In this document: positions 51,498 through 61,592 of the stretch, one piece after another
Numbering within the stretch: position 1 is the stretch's first letter
How the letters are laid out: every line of letters begins with the position of its first letter
Source of the DNA: JAJDFU01 sp964641965
Lineage (GTDB): Bacteria; Bacteroidota; Bacteroidia; Chitinophagales; Saprospiraceae
Length of the DNA stretch: 64,000 nucleotides
Direction of reading: 5' to 3'
Assembly: GCA_964641965.1 (NCBI GenBank)
Contig: CAZXLD010000016.1
Coordinates: 22,698 to 86,697 of the forward strand
Notes under the pieces: model-generated
Seen by the model: only the letters and a program-made list of their open reading frames with translations
Databases searched by the model: none
Told to the model about the DNA's origin: nothing
Translations under genes and position numbers: made by a program

Positions 51498-53399
51498 ATG
51501 AATTTCAAGAATCTACTATTGCTGCTTGGCCTCTCTTTTCTGCTGGCCTGCCAATCGCCAGAGCCGGTAAAAGAAGTGGAGCAGTACTCCATTGAGCAGT
51601 TCATGGATAATACCGCCGTTTTCGGCAGCTCTTTTTCTGCAGACGAGGAAAAGATCCTGGTGACCAGCGATAAATCCGGTATTCGTAACGCTTACTTCAT
51701 CCCGGTTCAGGGAGGTGAAATGACTGCGCTAACCGAGTCTGAGGGTTCCTCGGTTTATGCGGTATCCTACTTTCCGGAAGACGATCGGATCCTGTTCCAG
51801 ATGGATAATAACGGAGACGAGATCTGGCACTTGTTCGTCCACGAATCCGACGGAAGCACGACCGAACTTACACCCGGAGAAGAAGCCAGAGCCAATTTTT
51901 ACGGCTGGGCCCAAGACCGGGAAAGCTTCTACATTGGATGGACCAAAAGAGATCCTCGCCTGACCGATGTTTATGAAGTCTCCCTGTCTGATCTAACGCC
52001 TAAAATGATCTACGCCAACGACGATAGCTATCAATTCGGTGGGATCTCACCCGACAAGCAATTCATGGCCTTGACCAAGCCGATCAATACCAATGACTCA
52101 GAATTGTTCCTCTATCGATTTGAAGACGGGGAAATGATTCGGGTCTCCGAAGAGCAGGCCGCTTATTTTCCAGCCGATTTCAGCAAGGATGACAAAAGCC
52201 TGTATTACCTGACCGACAATGGGGGTGAATTTACTTATTTGATGCGCTACGATATAGTCTCCGGCCAACATGAGAAAGTTCTGGAAAAAGACTGGGATAT
52301 CGCTTATGCCTATTTTTCACGAAACGGGAAATACCGGGTAACGGGCACCAACGAAGACGGAAAAACCGCTGTAGAGATACTGGACCTGGAAACTAATCAG
52401 GCAGTGGAGTTTCCAGATTTCGAAGACGGCAGCGTAACCTCTGTCAATATCTCGCCTAGTGAAAAGGTGATGTCTTTTTATGTAGGTAGTTCACAGTCTC
52501 CTTCCAATCTCTTTGTCTATAATTTTGAAACCGGTGATTTCAATCAATTAACGGACAATCTGAATCCGGAGATCAAAAAAGAGGATCTGGTTCAGGCGGA
52601 GGTCGTCCGATACCAATCCTTTGACGACCTAGAAATTCCTGCCATCTACTATAAGCCCCAACAGGCAAGTGCTTCAAACCCGGTACCGGCACTGGTCTGG
52701 GTTCACGGTGGTCCGGGGGGGCAATCCCGGCAGGGGTACAGCGCACAGATTCAATACCTGGTCAACCATGGTTATGCCATTTTGGCGGTCAATAACCGGG
52801 GCAGTAGCGGTTATGGAAAGACATTCTACCAGATGGATGATCAACGCCACGGAGAAGAAGATTTAAAAGATTGCATTTGGGGTAAAAAATGGCTCGCCGA
52901 GCAAGATTATATCGATCCGGAGAAGATCGGAATTATCGGTGGATCTTATGGTGGCTTTATGGTTATGCGGGCTATGACCCATACGCCCGAGGAGTTTGAA
53001 GTGGGCGTTGATATTTTCGGCGTGACCAACTGGAAACGGACCCTTCGAAGCATACCCCCATGGTGGGAGTCCTTCAAAGACGCCCTTTATCAGGAGATGG
53101 GAGACCCCTACTCAGCGGATTCCGTACGCCATTACAACATTTCTCCCGTATTCCATGGGGAAAAAGTGGTCAATCCGGTTATGGTGCTGCAAGGGGCTCA
53201 GGATCCGCGGGTACTCAAAATCGAATCTGACGAAATGGTAGAAGCCATCCAGGCCAATGATGTGCCCGTGGAATACGTTATCTTCGATGACGAGGGGCAC
53301 GGCTTTCAGAAAAAGAAAAATCAGCAGGAGGCTTACACACGCATTCTGAGCTTTTTGGATATATACCTCAAAAAGATGGAGCCGGAATTGAAGGGCTAA
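51498..53399 (+). CDS. S9 family prolyl oligopeptidase, lipoprotein
   Basis: A 633-residue protein with lipobox FLLAC (Cys18). The N-terminal two thirds form a WD40-like beta-propeller (DRILFQMDNNGDEIW and repeats), the rest the alpha/beta hydrolase domain with catalytic Ser483 in GGSYGGFM, Asp569 in GAQDPRVLK and His601 in DDEGHGF. This is typical of dipeptidyl/acylaminoacyl peptidase-like S9C enzymes, which cleave short peptides in the periplasm. Its start is 104 bp after ftsK and it is followed by a stem-loop. Confidence 0.93.
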   Translation: MNFKNLLLLLGLSFLLACQSPEPVKEVEQYSIEQFMDNTAVFGSSFSADEEKILVTSDKSGIRNAYFIPVQGGEMTALTESEGSSVYAVSYFPEDDRILFQMDNNGDEIWHLFVHESDGSTTELTPGEEARANFYGWAQDRESFYIGWTKRDPRLTDVYEVSLSDLTPKMIYANDDSYQFGGISPDKQFMALTKPINTNDSELFLYRFEDGEMIRVSEEQAAYFPADFSKDDKSLYYLTDNGGEFTYLMRYDIVSGQHEKVLEKDWDIAYAYFSRNGKYRVTGTNEDGKTAVEILDLETNQAVEFPDFEDGSVTSVNISPSEKVMSFYVGSSQSPSNLFVYNFETGDFNQLTDNLNPEIKKEDLVQAEVVRYQSFDDLEIPAIYYKPQQASASNPVPALVWVHGGPGGQSRQGYSAQIQYLVNHGYAILAVNNRGSSGYGKTFYQMDDQRHGEEDLKDCIWGKKWLAEQDYIDPEKIGIIGGSYGGFMVMRAMTHTPEEFEVGVDIFGVTNWKRTLRSIPPWWESFKDALYQEMGDPYSADSVRHYNISPVFHGEKVVNPVMVLQGAQDPRVLKIESDEMVEAIQANDVPVEYVIFDDEGHGFQKKKNQQEAYTRILSFLDIYLKKMEPELKG

Positions 53400-53449
53400 T
53401 GGCTTTTTGGATACGAGATGCAGAAATCCCGACCGGATTCAGCATCAGG

Positions 53450-53484
53450 AAGGGTCCTGCCTTGAAATAAAAGGCAGGGCCCTT
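53450..53484 (+). terminator. Stem-loop after the S9 peptidase gene
   Basis: AAGGGTCCTGCCTT and AAGGCAGGGCCCTT pair over 14 positions with one G-U, with a 7-nt loop GAAATAA. The T-rich tail is absent, but the position 50 bp after the stop and the stem strength suggest a terminator or mRNA-end hairpin. Confidence 0.6.
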
Positions 53485-53564
53485 GTTGGTCGAACCTTTC
53501 TGGCTTGGAATAGCCCTCCCTCTTCTCTCAAAAAAGAACCTCAAATAAGCTAGCTTTACGACAT

Positions 53565-54647
53565 ATGGAGAAAATTGAACTGAGCGATTATTCCATTTTC
53601 CTGGGCGAAGGGGTATGGACCTCCCTGAACAACACAATTGATCGAATCAATCCCTCTTCCCTCGTTGTCTTGTGTGATGCCCATACCCGTATCTATTGCC
53701 TTCCCAAGTTGATGGAACAGGTACCGATCACTGAAGATCAAGTTATTACAGTTCCATCAGGTGAGGTGAATAAAAATCTGGACACCTGCCGTATTATCTG
53801 GAAACAGATGATGGAACGAAAACTGGACCGCAATGCTCTATTGCTGAATTTGGGTGGTGGCGTTATTGGTGACATGGGGGGATTCTGTGCCGCTACCTTT
53901 AAACGGGGCATTCGATTTATCCAACTACCAACTACTTTGCTTTCGCAGGTGGATGCCAGCATTGGCGGAAAGTTGGGTATTGACTTCGATGAGATCAAAA
54001 ACAGCATCGGTGTATTCAAAGATCCAGAAGGCGTTTTCATTCACACCGACTTTCTGAATACCCTTCCGGCCAGAGAGCTTAGAAGTGGTTTTGCCGAGGT
54101 AATCAAACACGCCCTCATCGGCAATGCCGCACAGTGGGAGACTATTTACCAGTTGGAGCAGCTAGACATCTCCAAGCTTCTACCGCTCCTGGAGCCCTCT
54201 TTACTGGTCAAAAAAATAATGGTCGAAGCCGATCCCTTTGAGCATGGCCAGAGAAAGCTGCTCAATTTTGGGCACACGATTGGCCACGCTATTGAAAGTT
54301 ATTTCCTACACACGGAGACGCCTCTGCTGCATGGTGAAGCTATTGCCATAGGTATGGTCTGTGAAGCCTACTTATCCAATATCCAACGCGACTTTTCGCT
54401 CGAAGCGCTCAGCCAGCTCATCAACCTGGTGCACCGGATGTATGGCACCCAGACTCTGCCGCCCGAAAGTTTTGCCCAGCTGATTTATCTTATGGAAAAC
54501 GATAAGAAAAACCGGAGCGGAAAGATCAGCTTCTCCCTGCTTAAAAGACCGGGCGATGCAATTTGGGATCAATTCTGCAGCCTTGAAGCGATTCAGGAAA
54601 GTTTGACGTTCTATAACAACCAAAGCCTAAGCCTTTTCGCCTCCTGA
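53565..54647 (+). CDS. aroB: 3-dehydroquinate synthase
   Basis: AroB is the second enzyme of the shikimate pathway, making 3-dehydroquinate from DAHP with NAD and a metal ion. The 360-residue protein has the nucleotide-binding GGGVIGDMGGF, the QVDASIGGKLGIDF segment, the metal ligands Glu in AEVIKHALIG and His in NFGHTIGHAIE and LLHGEAIAIGM. Length is standard. A TAGCTTTA upstream (53551) is one base from the -7 consensus. The next gene encodes a penicillin-binding protein on the same strand. Confidence 0.95.
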   Translation: MEKIELSDYSIFLGEGVWTSLNNTIDRINPSSLVVLCDAHTRIYCLPKLMEQVPITEDQVITVPSGEVNKNLDTCRIIWKQMMERKLDRNALLLNLGGGVIGDMGGFCAATFKRGIRFIQLPTTLLSQVDASIGGKLGIDFDEIKNSIGVFKDPEGVFIHTDFLNTLPARELRSGFAEVIKHALIGNAAQWETIYQLEQLDISKLLPLLEPSLLVKKIMVEADPFEHGQRKLLNFGHTIGHAIESYFLHTETPLLHGEAIAIGMVCEAYLSNIQRDFSLEALSQLINLVHRMYGTQTLPPESFAQLIYLMENDKKNRSGKISFSLLKRPGDAIWDQFCSLEAIQESLTFYNNQSLSLFAS

Positions 54648-54753
54648 AGGCTTATTTTGTACTTTTATAGCCAAAATTCGACCTGCGCTAAGGAGGGGCG
54701 CTGGTGGACTTTCTCAAACTCCGGAGGCTTTTATAACAAAACGCTTTATTAAT

Positions 54754-57378
54754 TTGGAAAACATTTGGAATCGCATCCAGGAATTCTTTAGGGATCCTCC
54801 CCGAAGACACGTGCATAAGATCCTCATTTTGGCCTTATGGATCGCCTCCGGTCTGATCGTATTAGCGACGCTCATCCTATTTGTAGCGTTATCCTTCACC
54901 GACCTCCCATCCTTAAAACAACTGGAGAACCCCAAAAGTGAATTGGCCACTTTAATCTATGCATCTGAAGGTGAACTGATGGGTCGATATTATACGGAAA
55001 ATCGGATTCCGGTCCCATTTGACAGTCTATCACCTTATTTGGTCCAAGCCCTTGTTGCCACGGAAGATGAACGATTCTACAAACACTCCGGCATTGACTT
55101 TGAGGCTCTTATGCGGGTAGCCGTCAAAACATTGATCCTCCGCCAAGAAAGTGCAGGTGGTGGAAGTACCATTACCCAGCAACTGGCTAAACTGCTGTTT
55201 ACTGGCCAAGTAGCTCGAAATCTACAAGAGCGCGCCTTCCAGAAGTTAAAAGAATGGATCATTGCGATTCGGCTAGAACGAAAGTTCACTAAGCATGAAA
55301 TCATAGCCATGTACCTGAATAAGTTCAACTTTATTTATGGTGCTTATGGTATTCAAGCTGCTTCTGAAATATATTTCAACAAACCTCAGCGACAACTTAA
55401 AATTGAGGAAGCAGCCATGTTGATCGGCATGCTGAAAAACCCTTCTCTTTATAACCCGGTTAGGCGACCGGACACAGTAGTGCATCGTCGGATGGTGGTG
55501 CTGAATCAGATGCGGAGAAATGGCCTGCTGGGTCAAGTCGAATATGATTCGCTAAAGCAGCTGCCCTTGCAGTCGTTTAGTGCAGATAGCACCTTTACCT
55601 TGTATAAAAATACCCACATTGATGGATTAGCAACCTACTTCAGAGCTGAATTAGCCAAAGAAGTCCGAAATATCTTGAACACTGTTGCTCCCAAAAAGCC
55701 CGACGGTTCCCCGTACGATATTTACAGAGATGGGTTGCGTATTTACACTACCATTGATTACGACATGCAGGCTTTAGCCGAAAAAGTCATGATCAAGCAC
55801 ATGGCCTCCAGGCAGCAAGTATTCTTCCGCCATTGGCGCAATCGAGATCCCTGGACTTACAGAACCCGTTCAGAATTAGATATCCCACTAGCCACCAGGA
55901 CGGAAACCCTAAATCGGTTGATCAGAGAAACACTGCGTTATCAGGACCTCAGAAGTACCTACCTCACTAACGATCTTGAAGAACTGGAGCAAGCCTTTCC
56001 GGATTTTAACTTTCATCAAGACGATCGTGAACTGGTTCGCCTGGAAAAGGCGGTGGTCAAACCCAGCTATCTGGATACCCTTCGAAAGTATAACATCCTT
56101 TCAGATGACCAGATAAAAACGTATCAAAAGGTCCTCAGGAGTACTACCTATAAGAAGTTACAGGGCCCCTGGAAATCCTTCAGGGAAAAAGTAGAAAAGG
56201 ACTTTAGTACGCCTACGAACATGAGGGTGTTCACCTATGAGAATGCCCAATTGGAAAAGGATACAGTAATGAGTCCATTGGATTCGATTAAGTACCACCG
56301 GATGTTCCTACAGACAGGCATTATGGCTACCGACCCCAGAAGCGGTCAGGTGAAAGTGTGGATCGGTGGGGTTAATCAGAAATATTTCCAATACGATCAC
56401 GTCAGGGCCAATCGGCAAGTGGGTTCCACCTTTAAGCCCTTCATATATGCTACGGCAATTGCGGAGCAAGGGTTCTCTCCTTGCTATAAGGTGTACGATA
56501 TCCCACAGTCGATCAAGGCCGGCCGAGAAGGTGGGTTCAACCTTCCCAAAGATTGGACGCCAAGAAATGCCGACACCACCTATACAGGCGAACTCCTCAC
56601 ACTAAAAGACGGATTGCGGAAATCCAAGAATACAATCTCCGTGTATTTGATGAAGCAACTAGGAACCACAGTCCCGGTCTTAAACCTGATCGACAAGATG
56701 GGGATCGATAAAGATCAGCGATTGCCTAATAATCCAAACCGGTACCGGATCACCAGAGGGCCTTCCATTTGTCTTGGGGCGACTGACCTCACCGTGGAAG
56801 AGATGACCGGCGCCTACATGACTTTTGCCAATGATGGCAATTATCGAAAACCGCAATATCTACTTCGGATAGAAGACAATAACGGAAAGATTCTTTTTTC
56901 GGAATTCCAGGATCCTATTCCGGCGCTCAACTCCAAGGCCAACTACGTGATGATCGAAATGATGCGCTATGCCAAAGGTGGAGGCTTTGGAAATATCAAA
57001 AGCGATGTAGGGGGTAAAACGGGGACTACAAATGAGCATGTGGATGGTTGGTATATGGGTATTACCCCACAACTGGTTGTTGGCACCTGGGTAGGAGGAG
57101 AAGAACGCTGGATTCGTTTTCAAACTTTATTATACGGCCAAGGAGCCTATTTGGCTAAGCCTTTTTTCCTTCGATTCCTCGAAGCTTTAGAAGCCAATGA
57201 AAAGGTGGGATACAACTCGGACCTGCGCTTTTACCGGCCGCCTGGTGGTCTTGGAATTGAACTCGACTGTGGAGCCTATGATGAACGCCAGGATGATGAA
57301 CTTTTGGACTGGCAAAAAGAAAATACACTAGAGGAAGGAATGTTTGGCGACGAATATACCGGTCCTCCAAATGGATAA
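54754..57378 (+). CDS. Bifunctional penicillin-binding protein 1A
   Basis: A class A PBP that polymerises glycan strands and cross-links peptides in the periplasm. The start is a TTG; no ATG exists upstream in frame. A membrane helix (about 22-47) precedes the GT51 transglycosylase (Glu104 in ATEDERFYKHSGID, then GGGSTITQQLAKLL), and the transpeptidase has Ser558 in GSTFKPF, SKN in RKSKNTISV and KTG at Lys755. The transglycosylase and transpeptidase are separated by a ~230-residue insertion (about 290-520) that includes an Arg/Asp-rich stretch. Total length 874. Confidence 0.94.
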   Translation: MENIWNRIQEFFRDPPRRHVHKILILALWIASGLIVLATLILFVALSFTDLPSLKQLENPKSELATLIYASEGELMGRYYTENRIPVPFDSLSPYLVQALVATEDERFYKHSGIDFEALMRVAVKTLILRQESAGGGSTITQQLAKLLFTGQVARNLQERAFQKLKEWIIAIRLERKFTKHEIIAMYLNKFNFIYGAYGIQAASEIYFNKPQRQLKIEEAAMLIGMLKNPSLYNPVRRPDTVVHRRMVVLNQMRRNGLLGQVEYDSLKQLPLQSFSADSTFTLYKNTHIDGLATYFRAELAKEVRNILNTVAPKKPDGSPYDIYRDGLRIYTTIDYDMQALAEKVMIKHMASRQQVFFRHWRNRDPWTYRTRSELDIPLATRTETLNRLIRETLRYQDLRSTYLTNDLEELEQAFPDFNFHQDDRELVRLEKAVVKPSYLDTLRKYNILSDDQIKTYQKVLRSTTYKKLQGPWKSFREKVEKDFSTPTNMRVFTYENAQLEKDTVMSPLDSIKYHRMFLQTGIMATDPRSGQVKVWIGGVNQKYFQYDHVRANRQVGSTFKPFIYATAIAEQGFSPCYKVYDIPQSIKAGREGGFNLPKDWTPRNADTTYTGELLTLKDGLRKSKNTISVYLMKQLGTTVPVLNLIDKMGIDKDQRLPNNPNRYRITRGPSICLGATDLTVEEMTGAYMTFANDGNYRKPQYLLRIEDNNGKILFSEFQDPIPALNSKANYVMIEMMRYAKGGGFGNIKSDVGGKTGTTNEHVDGWYMGITPQLVVGTWVGGEERWIRFQTLLYGQGAYLAKPFFLRFLEALEANEKVGYNSDLRFYRPPGGLGIELDCGAYDERQDDELLDWQKENTLEEGMFGDEYTGPPNG

Positions 57379-57429
57379 TTCAGATCCAATAAGCCCAAAT
57401 TCACGTTACCCATCACATAAAAATCAAGC

Positions 57430-57780
57430 ATGACGCCTGCTTTAGCAAATTTAATTAACGCCATTGTACTCATTGCGATGAGTCTTTGGGGCTATCTCGG
57501 TTCCGAAACCCCTTCCCCTACAGCACTCATCCCGGCTGGATTCGGGATCATCTTTCTTGCATTGACTCCTGGACTCCGCAAGAATAACAAGGTGATAGCC
57601 CATATTGTAGTGCTACTGACCCTACTTTTGATCATTGCCCTATTTCGCCCATTTACCAGCGCGCTAGATCGAGGGGATACCATGGCAGCAGTCCGGGTTG
57701 GGATTATGTTCCTAACTTCGTTCCTGGCCATGATCACGTTTATTCGAAGTTTTATCCAGGCTCGCCGAAATAAGGGTTAA
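57430..57780 (+). CDS. Small hypothetical membrane protein
   Basis: A 116-residue protein with about four hydrophobic helices. A proline-containing turn after helix one (GSETPSPTALIPAGFG) precedes helix two, and RKNNKVIAHIVVLL starts helix three. No family is known to me. It sits 51 bp after the PBP gene and 16 bp before the HEAT-cyclophilin gene, so it may be co-transcribed with both. Confidence 0.6.
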   Translation: MTPALANLINAIVLIAMSLWGYLGSETPSPTALIPAGFGIIFLALTPGLRKNNKVIAHIVVLLTLLLIIALFRPFTSALDRGDTMAAVRVGIMFLTSFLAMITFIRSFIQARRNKG

Positions 57781-57796
57781 TTCATAATCGACAGTG

Positions 57797-59809
57797 ATGT
57801 ACGTACAGTCCCTACACCTGATCCAACGGTTATTTGTATGCTTATCAATCGTTCTGGTTGGTGCGGGATGTGGTGAGTTTATCCCACCAGACGAAATTCA
57901 GGTTTCCGTAAAGCTCAACGACCCTGAAATTCGAAAGCTATTTGACTGGCAGGATAAGCAGGAGGCAGACTCTTTATTCCTTTATCAGGATCATCCAAAA
58001 GCTACTTACCGATATCTGGTAGCCAAGGCATTTGGCTCCATTCGAAAGATCCGGGACATTACTCCATTGACCAAAATGTTGGAAGATCCGGTAGACTCTG
58101 TTCGTATGGCTGCTGCATTTGCACTGGGTCAAATAGGCGATTCAACGGCTGCACCCTTTCTGGCAGCTGCTTTCGACACCTCGGCGGCCTATATGAATGC
58201 TAAATATGCTATTCTGGAAGCCGTTGGCAAATGTGCACCCGCAAGCTACCTCAACTACCTGGCCTCTGTGGAGAATTATTCCCCAGATTTTCCAAAGCCA
58301 GCGGAGGGCTTGGTATTGGGAATTTACCGATTTGGCCTTCGAGGTATTACATCGCCGGCGGCAACTGCCAAAATGGTTGATATGCTCTCCGAACCATCTT
58401 ATTCAAAGCGGCTAAGACTGGTAGCCGCCAATTACCTGGCTCGTTCAGCGGAAGGACTTGATCAATTGGCCCCGTCTAGATTGCTCAAGCTTTTGCAGCA
58501 AGAGGAAGATCCAAGTATTCGAATGGCTTTAGTGCTGGCTTTAGGTAAAAATGGATCCCCAGAACTACTGGAAGGCTTGCAAGCGCATTGGTCCAAGGAG
58601 AAGGACTATCGGGTGCGTTGTAACCTAATGCGTACTTTGGTATTTTTTGATCGGCCGGAAGCCTTCCAACTGGCCTATTTGGGTTTAAATGATCCTAATG
58701 CCGCGGTAAGCCAACGTGCTGCTCAGTTTTTCGTCGATAAAGGCACATCTAGGGGTGCATTTCAATATTGGCGATGGTCAAGAGACTCCTTTCCTATTGC
58801 GACCAAGGTTGTATTGTCAAAAGCAACCATGCGGCACATCCCTATTCAATCGGATACATCCCGAAGAGCCTATTCATATATACTAAGGAGTCAGTTTCTC
58901 AATGAAACGGCCCCGTATGCCAAAGCGGCATGGTTGTCGGCGGTCGCTGAAGAGGTGTGGAACTTCAGGTTCATTTTTCGGGAAACCTTTCAGCACGAAC
59001 ATCCGGCAGTTCGAACTGCAGGCATGGCCGCCCTTCGTGAAATCGCACAACGCTCCGATTTCAATCGCATCTTTGGGGTTGGCAGGAATAGTGTAAGCCG
59101 GGAGCTAAGTATTTACTTTTATCAAGCGTTGAAGTCGGAAGATGCCGGTTTAATCTCCGAAGCTTCCATTGCCCTACGCCATCCTGAACGGGATTTCGCC
59201 ACCCGGCTGGCAGATAGCCTGCCTGCAATGGAAAAAATACTGAATTCGCTTTCCCTGCCGGAGCAGCTGGAACCCTATTTGGAATTGAAACGAACGATCC
59301 ATTACTTCAAAGGGGAAAGCACTGAAGTGGAGCCGGAATTCAAATACAATCATGAAATTGATTGGAATCGAATCCTGATTCGTATTCCAAGACAAGCTAC
59401 TCTGAATACCACCAAAGGGGCTATTGTTTTGACCCTATATCCCGAACAGGCGCCTGGAACAGTGGTTAATTTCGTCAACCTGGCTGAGCAAGACTTTTTC
59501 AACGGAAAAGCCTTCCATAGAGTAGTCCCCAATTTTGTAATCCAAGGCGGTTGCCCAAGAGGGGACGGATATGGCTCTCTGGATTATACCATTCGATCCG
59601 AACTGGCATATCTGCATTTTGAAAAAGAAGGCATGTTAGGAATGGCTTCCGCAGGTAACCATACGGAAGGAACCCAATTTTTCATTACGCATTCTCCTAC
59701 ACTCCACCTGGACGGTAATTACACGCTGTTTGGGCAGGTCAGCCAAGGCATGAACGTAGTTCATAATATGGAAATCGGGGATCAGATAATTGATGTAAGC
59801 ATTCAATAA
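57797..59809 (+). CDS. HEAT-repeat lipoprotein with C-terminal cyclophilin (peptidyl-prolyl isomerase)
   Basis: The frame opens with GTG-ATG (57794/57797); from the ATG the product is 670 residues. Lipobox LVGAGC ends at Cys25 or so. Residues about 60-520 are HEAT-like alpha-helical repeats (DPVDSVRMAAAFALGQIGD; EDPSIRMALVLALGKNG; NDPNAAVSQRAAQFF), a protein-binding scaffold. The last ~137 residues are a cyclophilin: VLTLYPEQAPGTVVNFVNL, FHRVVPNFVIQGG with the catalytic Arg and Gln, and GTQFFITHSPTLHLDGNYTLFG. The tryptophan that binds cyclosporin is His in LHLDG. It likely folds outer-membrane or periplasmic clients. Confidence 0.88.
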   Translation: MYVQSLHLIQRLFVCLSIVLVGAGCGEFIPPDEIQVSVKLNDPEIRKLFDWQDKQEADSLFLYQDHPKATYRYLVAKAFGSIRKIRDITPLTKMLEDPVDSVRMAAAFALGQIGDSTAAPFLAAAFDTSAAYMNAKYAILEAVGKCAPASYLNYLASVENYSPDFPKPAEGLVLGIYRFGLRGITSPAATAKMVDMLSEPSYSKRLRLVAANYLARSAEGLDQLAPSRLLKLLQQEEDPSIRMALVLALGKNGSPELLEGLQAHWSKEKDYRVRCNLMRTLVFFDRPEAFQLAYLGLNDPNAAVSQRAAQFFVDKGTSRGAFQYWRWSRDSFPIATKVVLSKATMRHIPIQSDTSRRAYSYILRSQFLNETAPYAKAAWLSAVAEEVWNFRFIFRETFQHEHPAVRTAGMAALREIAQRSDFNRIFGVGRNSVSRELSIYFYQALKSEDAGLISEASIALRHPERDFATRLADSLPAMEKILNSLSLPEQLEPYLELKRTIHYFKGESTEVEPEFKYNHEIDWNRILIRIPRQATLNTTKGAIVLTLYPEQAPGTVVNFVNLAEQDFFNGKAFHRVVPNFVIQGGCPRGDGYGSLDYTIRSELAYLHFEKEGMLGMASAGNHTEGTQFFITHSPTLHLDGNYTLFGQVSQGMNVVHNMEIGDQIIDVSIQ

Positions 59810-59825
59810 GTTTCAAAATCAATAC

Positions 59826-60932
59826 ATGAAGAATACGCCCCTAACCGCCAAGCATATTGAGCTAGGTGCCAAGATGACTGATTTTGCAGGATACAATATG
59901 CCAGTCTCTTACACGACTCTCAAAGAGGAGCACCTGGCTGTGCGTCAGAAAGCCGGCATTTTTGATGTCTCTCATATGGGCGAGTTTATTATCCGAGGCC
60001 GGGAAGCGCTGGATCTCATTCAATATGTAACTTCCAATAATGCAGCAAACTTGCAAATTGGCCAGGTGCAGTACTCCTGTCTCCCCAATGAGCAAGGGGG
60101 AATCGTTGATGATCTATTGGTCTACCGGTTGCCTGAAGACATGGCCGGACCAGAGGAAAAATCTTTTATGTTGGTGGTCAATGCATCCAACATTGATAAA
60201 GACTGGAACTGGATAAACAAGCACAACCGATTTGACACCCAAGTGATCAATATTTCTGACCAAACCGGTTTGCTAGCCATCCAAGGGCCTGATGCCGCCC
60301 GCATCCTACAACCCTTGACCGAGGTAGACCTTTCGTCTATCAAGTACTACACTTTTGTCAAGGATATTTTTGCCGGTCTGGATAATGTTTTAATCTCTGC
60401 CACGGGCTACACCGGTGCAGGTGGGTTCGAACTGTATGTCGCAGCCGAAAAGTTATCTGCCTTGTGGGATGCTATACTTGAAGCCGGGAAACCGGAAGGT
60501 CTGCTTCCTGTAGGGCTGGGTGCCAGAGATACCCTTCGGCTTGAAATGGGCTATTGTTTGTATGGCAATGATATAACGGACACTACCTCACCTTTGGAAG
60601 CCGGTTTGGGTTGGATCACCAAACTAAAGAAAGGTCCGTTTGTGAACCGGGAATTTCTGAGTAAACAAAAGGAAGCCGGGCTAAGCCGGAAGTTAGTAGG
60701 TTTCAGGATTGAAGATCGCAGAGTTCCTCGCCAGGGATATACAATTGAGGATGAGAACGGAAGCCCCATAGGTGAAGTTACTTCGGGTACCCTTTCGCCC
60801 TCCCTGGAAATTCCTATCGGAATGGGATATGTTAAGGAGAAGTGGGCTGCTGTCGATACTCCGATTGTAATTGATACCGGACGAAAAAAGCTAAAAGGCA
60901 AGGTGGTCAAGCCTCCTTTTCTGAAATCATAG
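59826..60932 (+). CDS. gcvT: Glycine cleavage system T protein (aminomethyltransferase)
   Basis: GcvT transfers the methylene group from the H-protein lipoamide to tetrahydrofolate and releases ammonia. The 368-residue protein begins with KNTPLTAKHIELGAKMTDFAGY in parts, has the folate-contacting YTGAGGFELYV, GLGARDTLRLEMGYCLYGNDI in parts and the C-terminal beta-barrel (RVPRQGYTIEDENG). gcvH and gcvP are not in the window. It starts 16 bp after the previous stop. A regulator of the GbsR type follows on the same strand. Confidence 0.95.
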   Translation: MKNTPLTAKHIELGAKMTDFAGYNMPVSYTTLKEEHLAVRQKAGIFDVSHMGEFIIRGREALDLIQYVTSNNAANLQIGQVQYSCLPNEQGGIVDDLLVYRLPEDMAGPEEKSFMLVVNASNIDKDWNWINKHNRFDTQVINISDQTGLLAIQGPDAARILQPLTEVDLSSIKYYTFVKDIFAGLDNVLISATGYTGAGGFELYVAAEKLSALWDAILEAGKPEGLLPVGLGARDTLRLEMGYCLYGNDITDTTSPLEAGLGWITKLKKGPFVNREFLSKQKEAGLSRKLVGFRIEDRRVPRQGYTIEDENGSPIGEVTSGTLSPSLEIPIGMGYVKEKWAAVDTPIVIDTGRKKLKGKVVKPPFLKS

Positions 60933-61009
60933 AACCTGTTCCAACAGAATGAACAAAATCAGGTGTATTCTATTTTCCTACAGTCAAAAGACTTATAAAG
61001 CGGGCGGGT

Positions 61010-61510
61010 ATGGATTTCCATGAAGGTAAGGAAAGGTTTATTCAATCTTGGGGAACCTTGGGCTCCAGTTGGGGTATCAATCGAACCATGGCGCAAATCC
61101 ATGCCCTTCTTCTCATTTCTCCTTTGGCGCTTTCGGCTGAAGATATTATGTCCGAACTTCAAATTTCGCGAGGGAATGCCAACATGAATATTCGAGCCCT
61201 TATTGACTGGGGTCTTGTATACAAGGAGTTGAAGCCAGGTGAACGGCGAGAGTTTTTTGTTGCGGAGAAAGAAATGTGGGAAGTGGTCAAGCGAATCATT
61301 ACCGAGCGGAAAAAGCGAGAACTGGAACCTATGCTAAAACTGTTGGATGATCTCTCCAGCGTAGAAGGGGAAAGTGATGAAGCTCAAGAGTTCACGCACA
61401 TCATTCGGGAGATTAAACTGTTTTCCAGTAAGGCAGATTCCACGCTAGACACCCTGGTGAAAGCGGATTCGAACTGGTTTGTGGGGACATTTATGAAAAT
61501 GATCCGCTAG
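61010..61510 (+). CDS. GbsR/MarR-type transcriptional regulator
   Basis: A 166-residue winged-helix regulator. The HTH is visible as LSAEDIMSELQISRGNANMNIRALIDWGLV in parts (ALSAEDIMSELQISRGN, ANMNIRALIDWGLVYKEL), followed by the wing with EREFF-type text (GERREFFVAEKEMW) and a long C-terminal helix for dimerisation. Members of the GbsR group respond to osmotic or choline signals in Bacilli, but many have other roles. Its target is not known, though it may regulate the adjacent gcvT-side genes or itself. Confidence 0.82.
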   Translation: MDFHEGKERFIQSWGTLGSSWGINRTMAQIHALLLISPLALSAEDIMSELQISRGNANMNIRALIDWGLVYKELKPGERREFFVAEKEMWEVVKRIITERKKRELEPMLKLLDDLSSVEGESDEAQEFTHIIREIKLFSSKADSTLDTLVKADSNWFVGTFMKMIR

Positions 61511-61592
61511 AGTACTCCCCGGTAAAAGCAACCCTGCGTCGATTGCGCGCTTTAAGACTAATAGACTTGGGTTACCCTATTCTGCTATTGCC

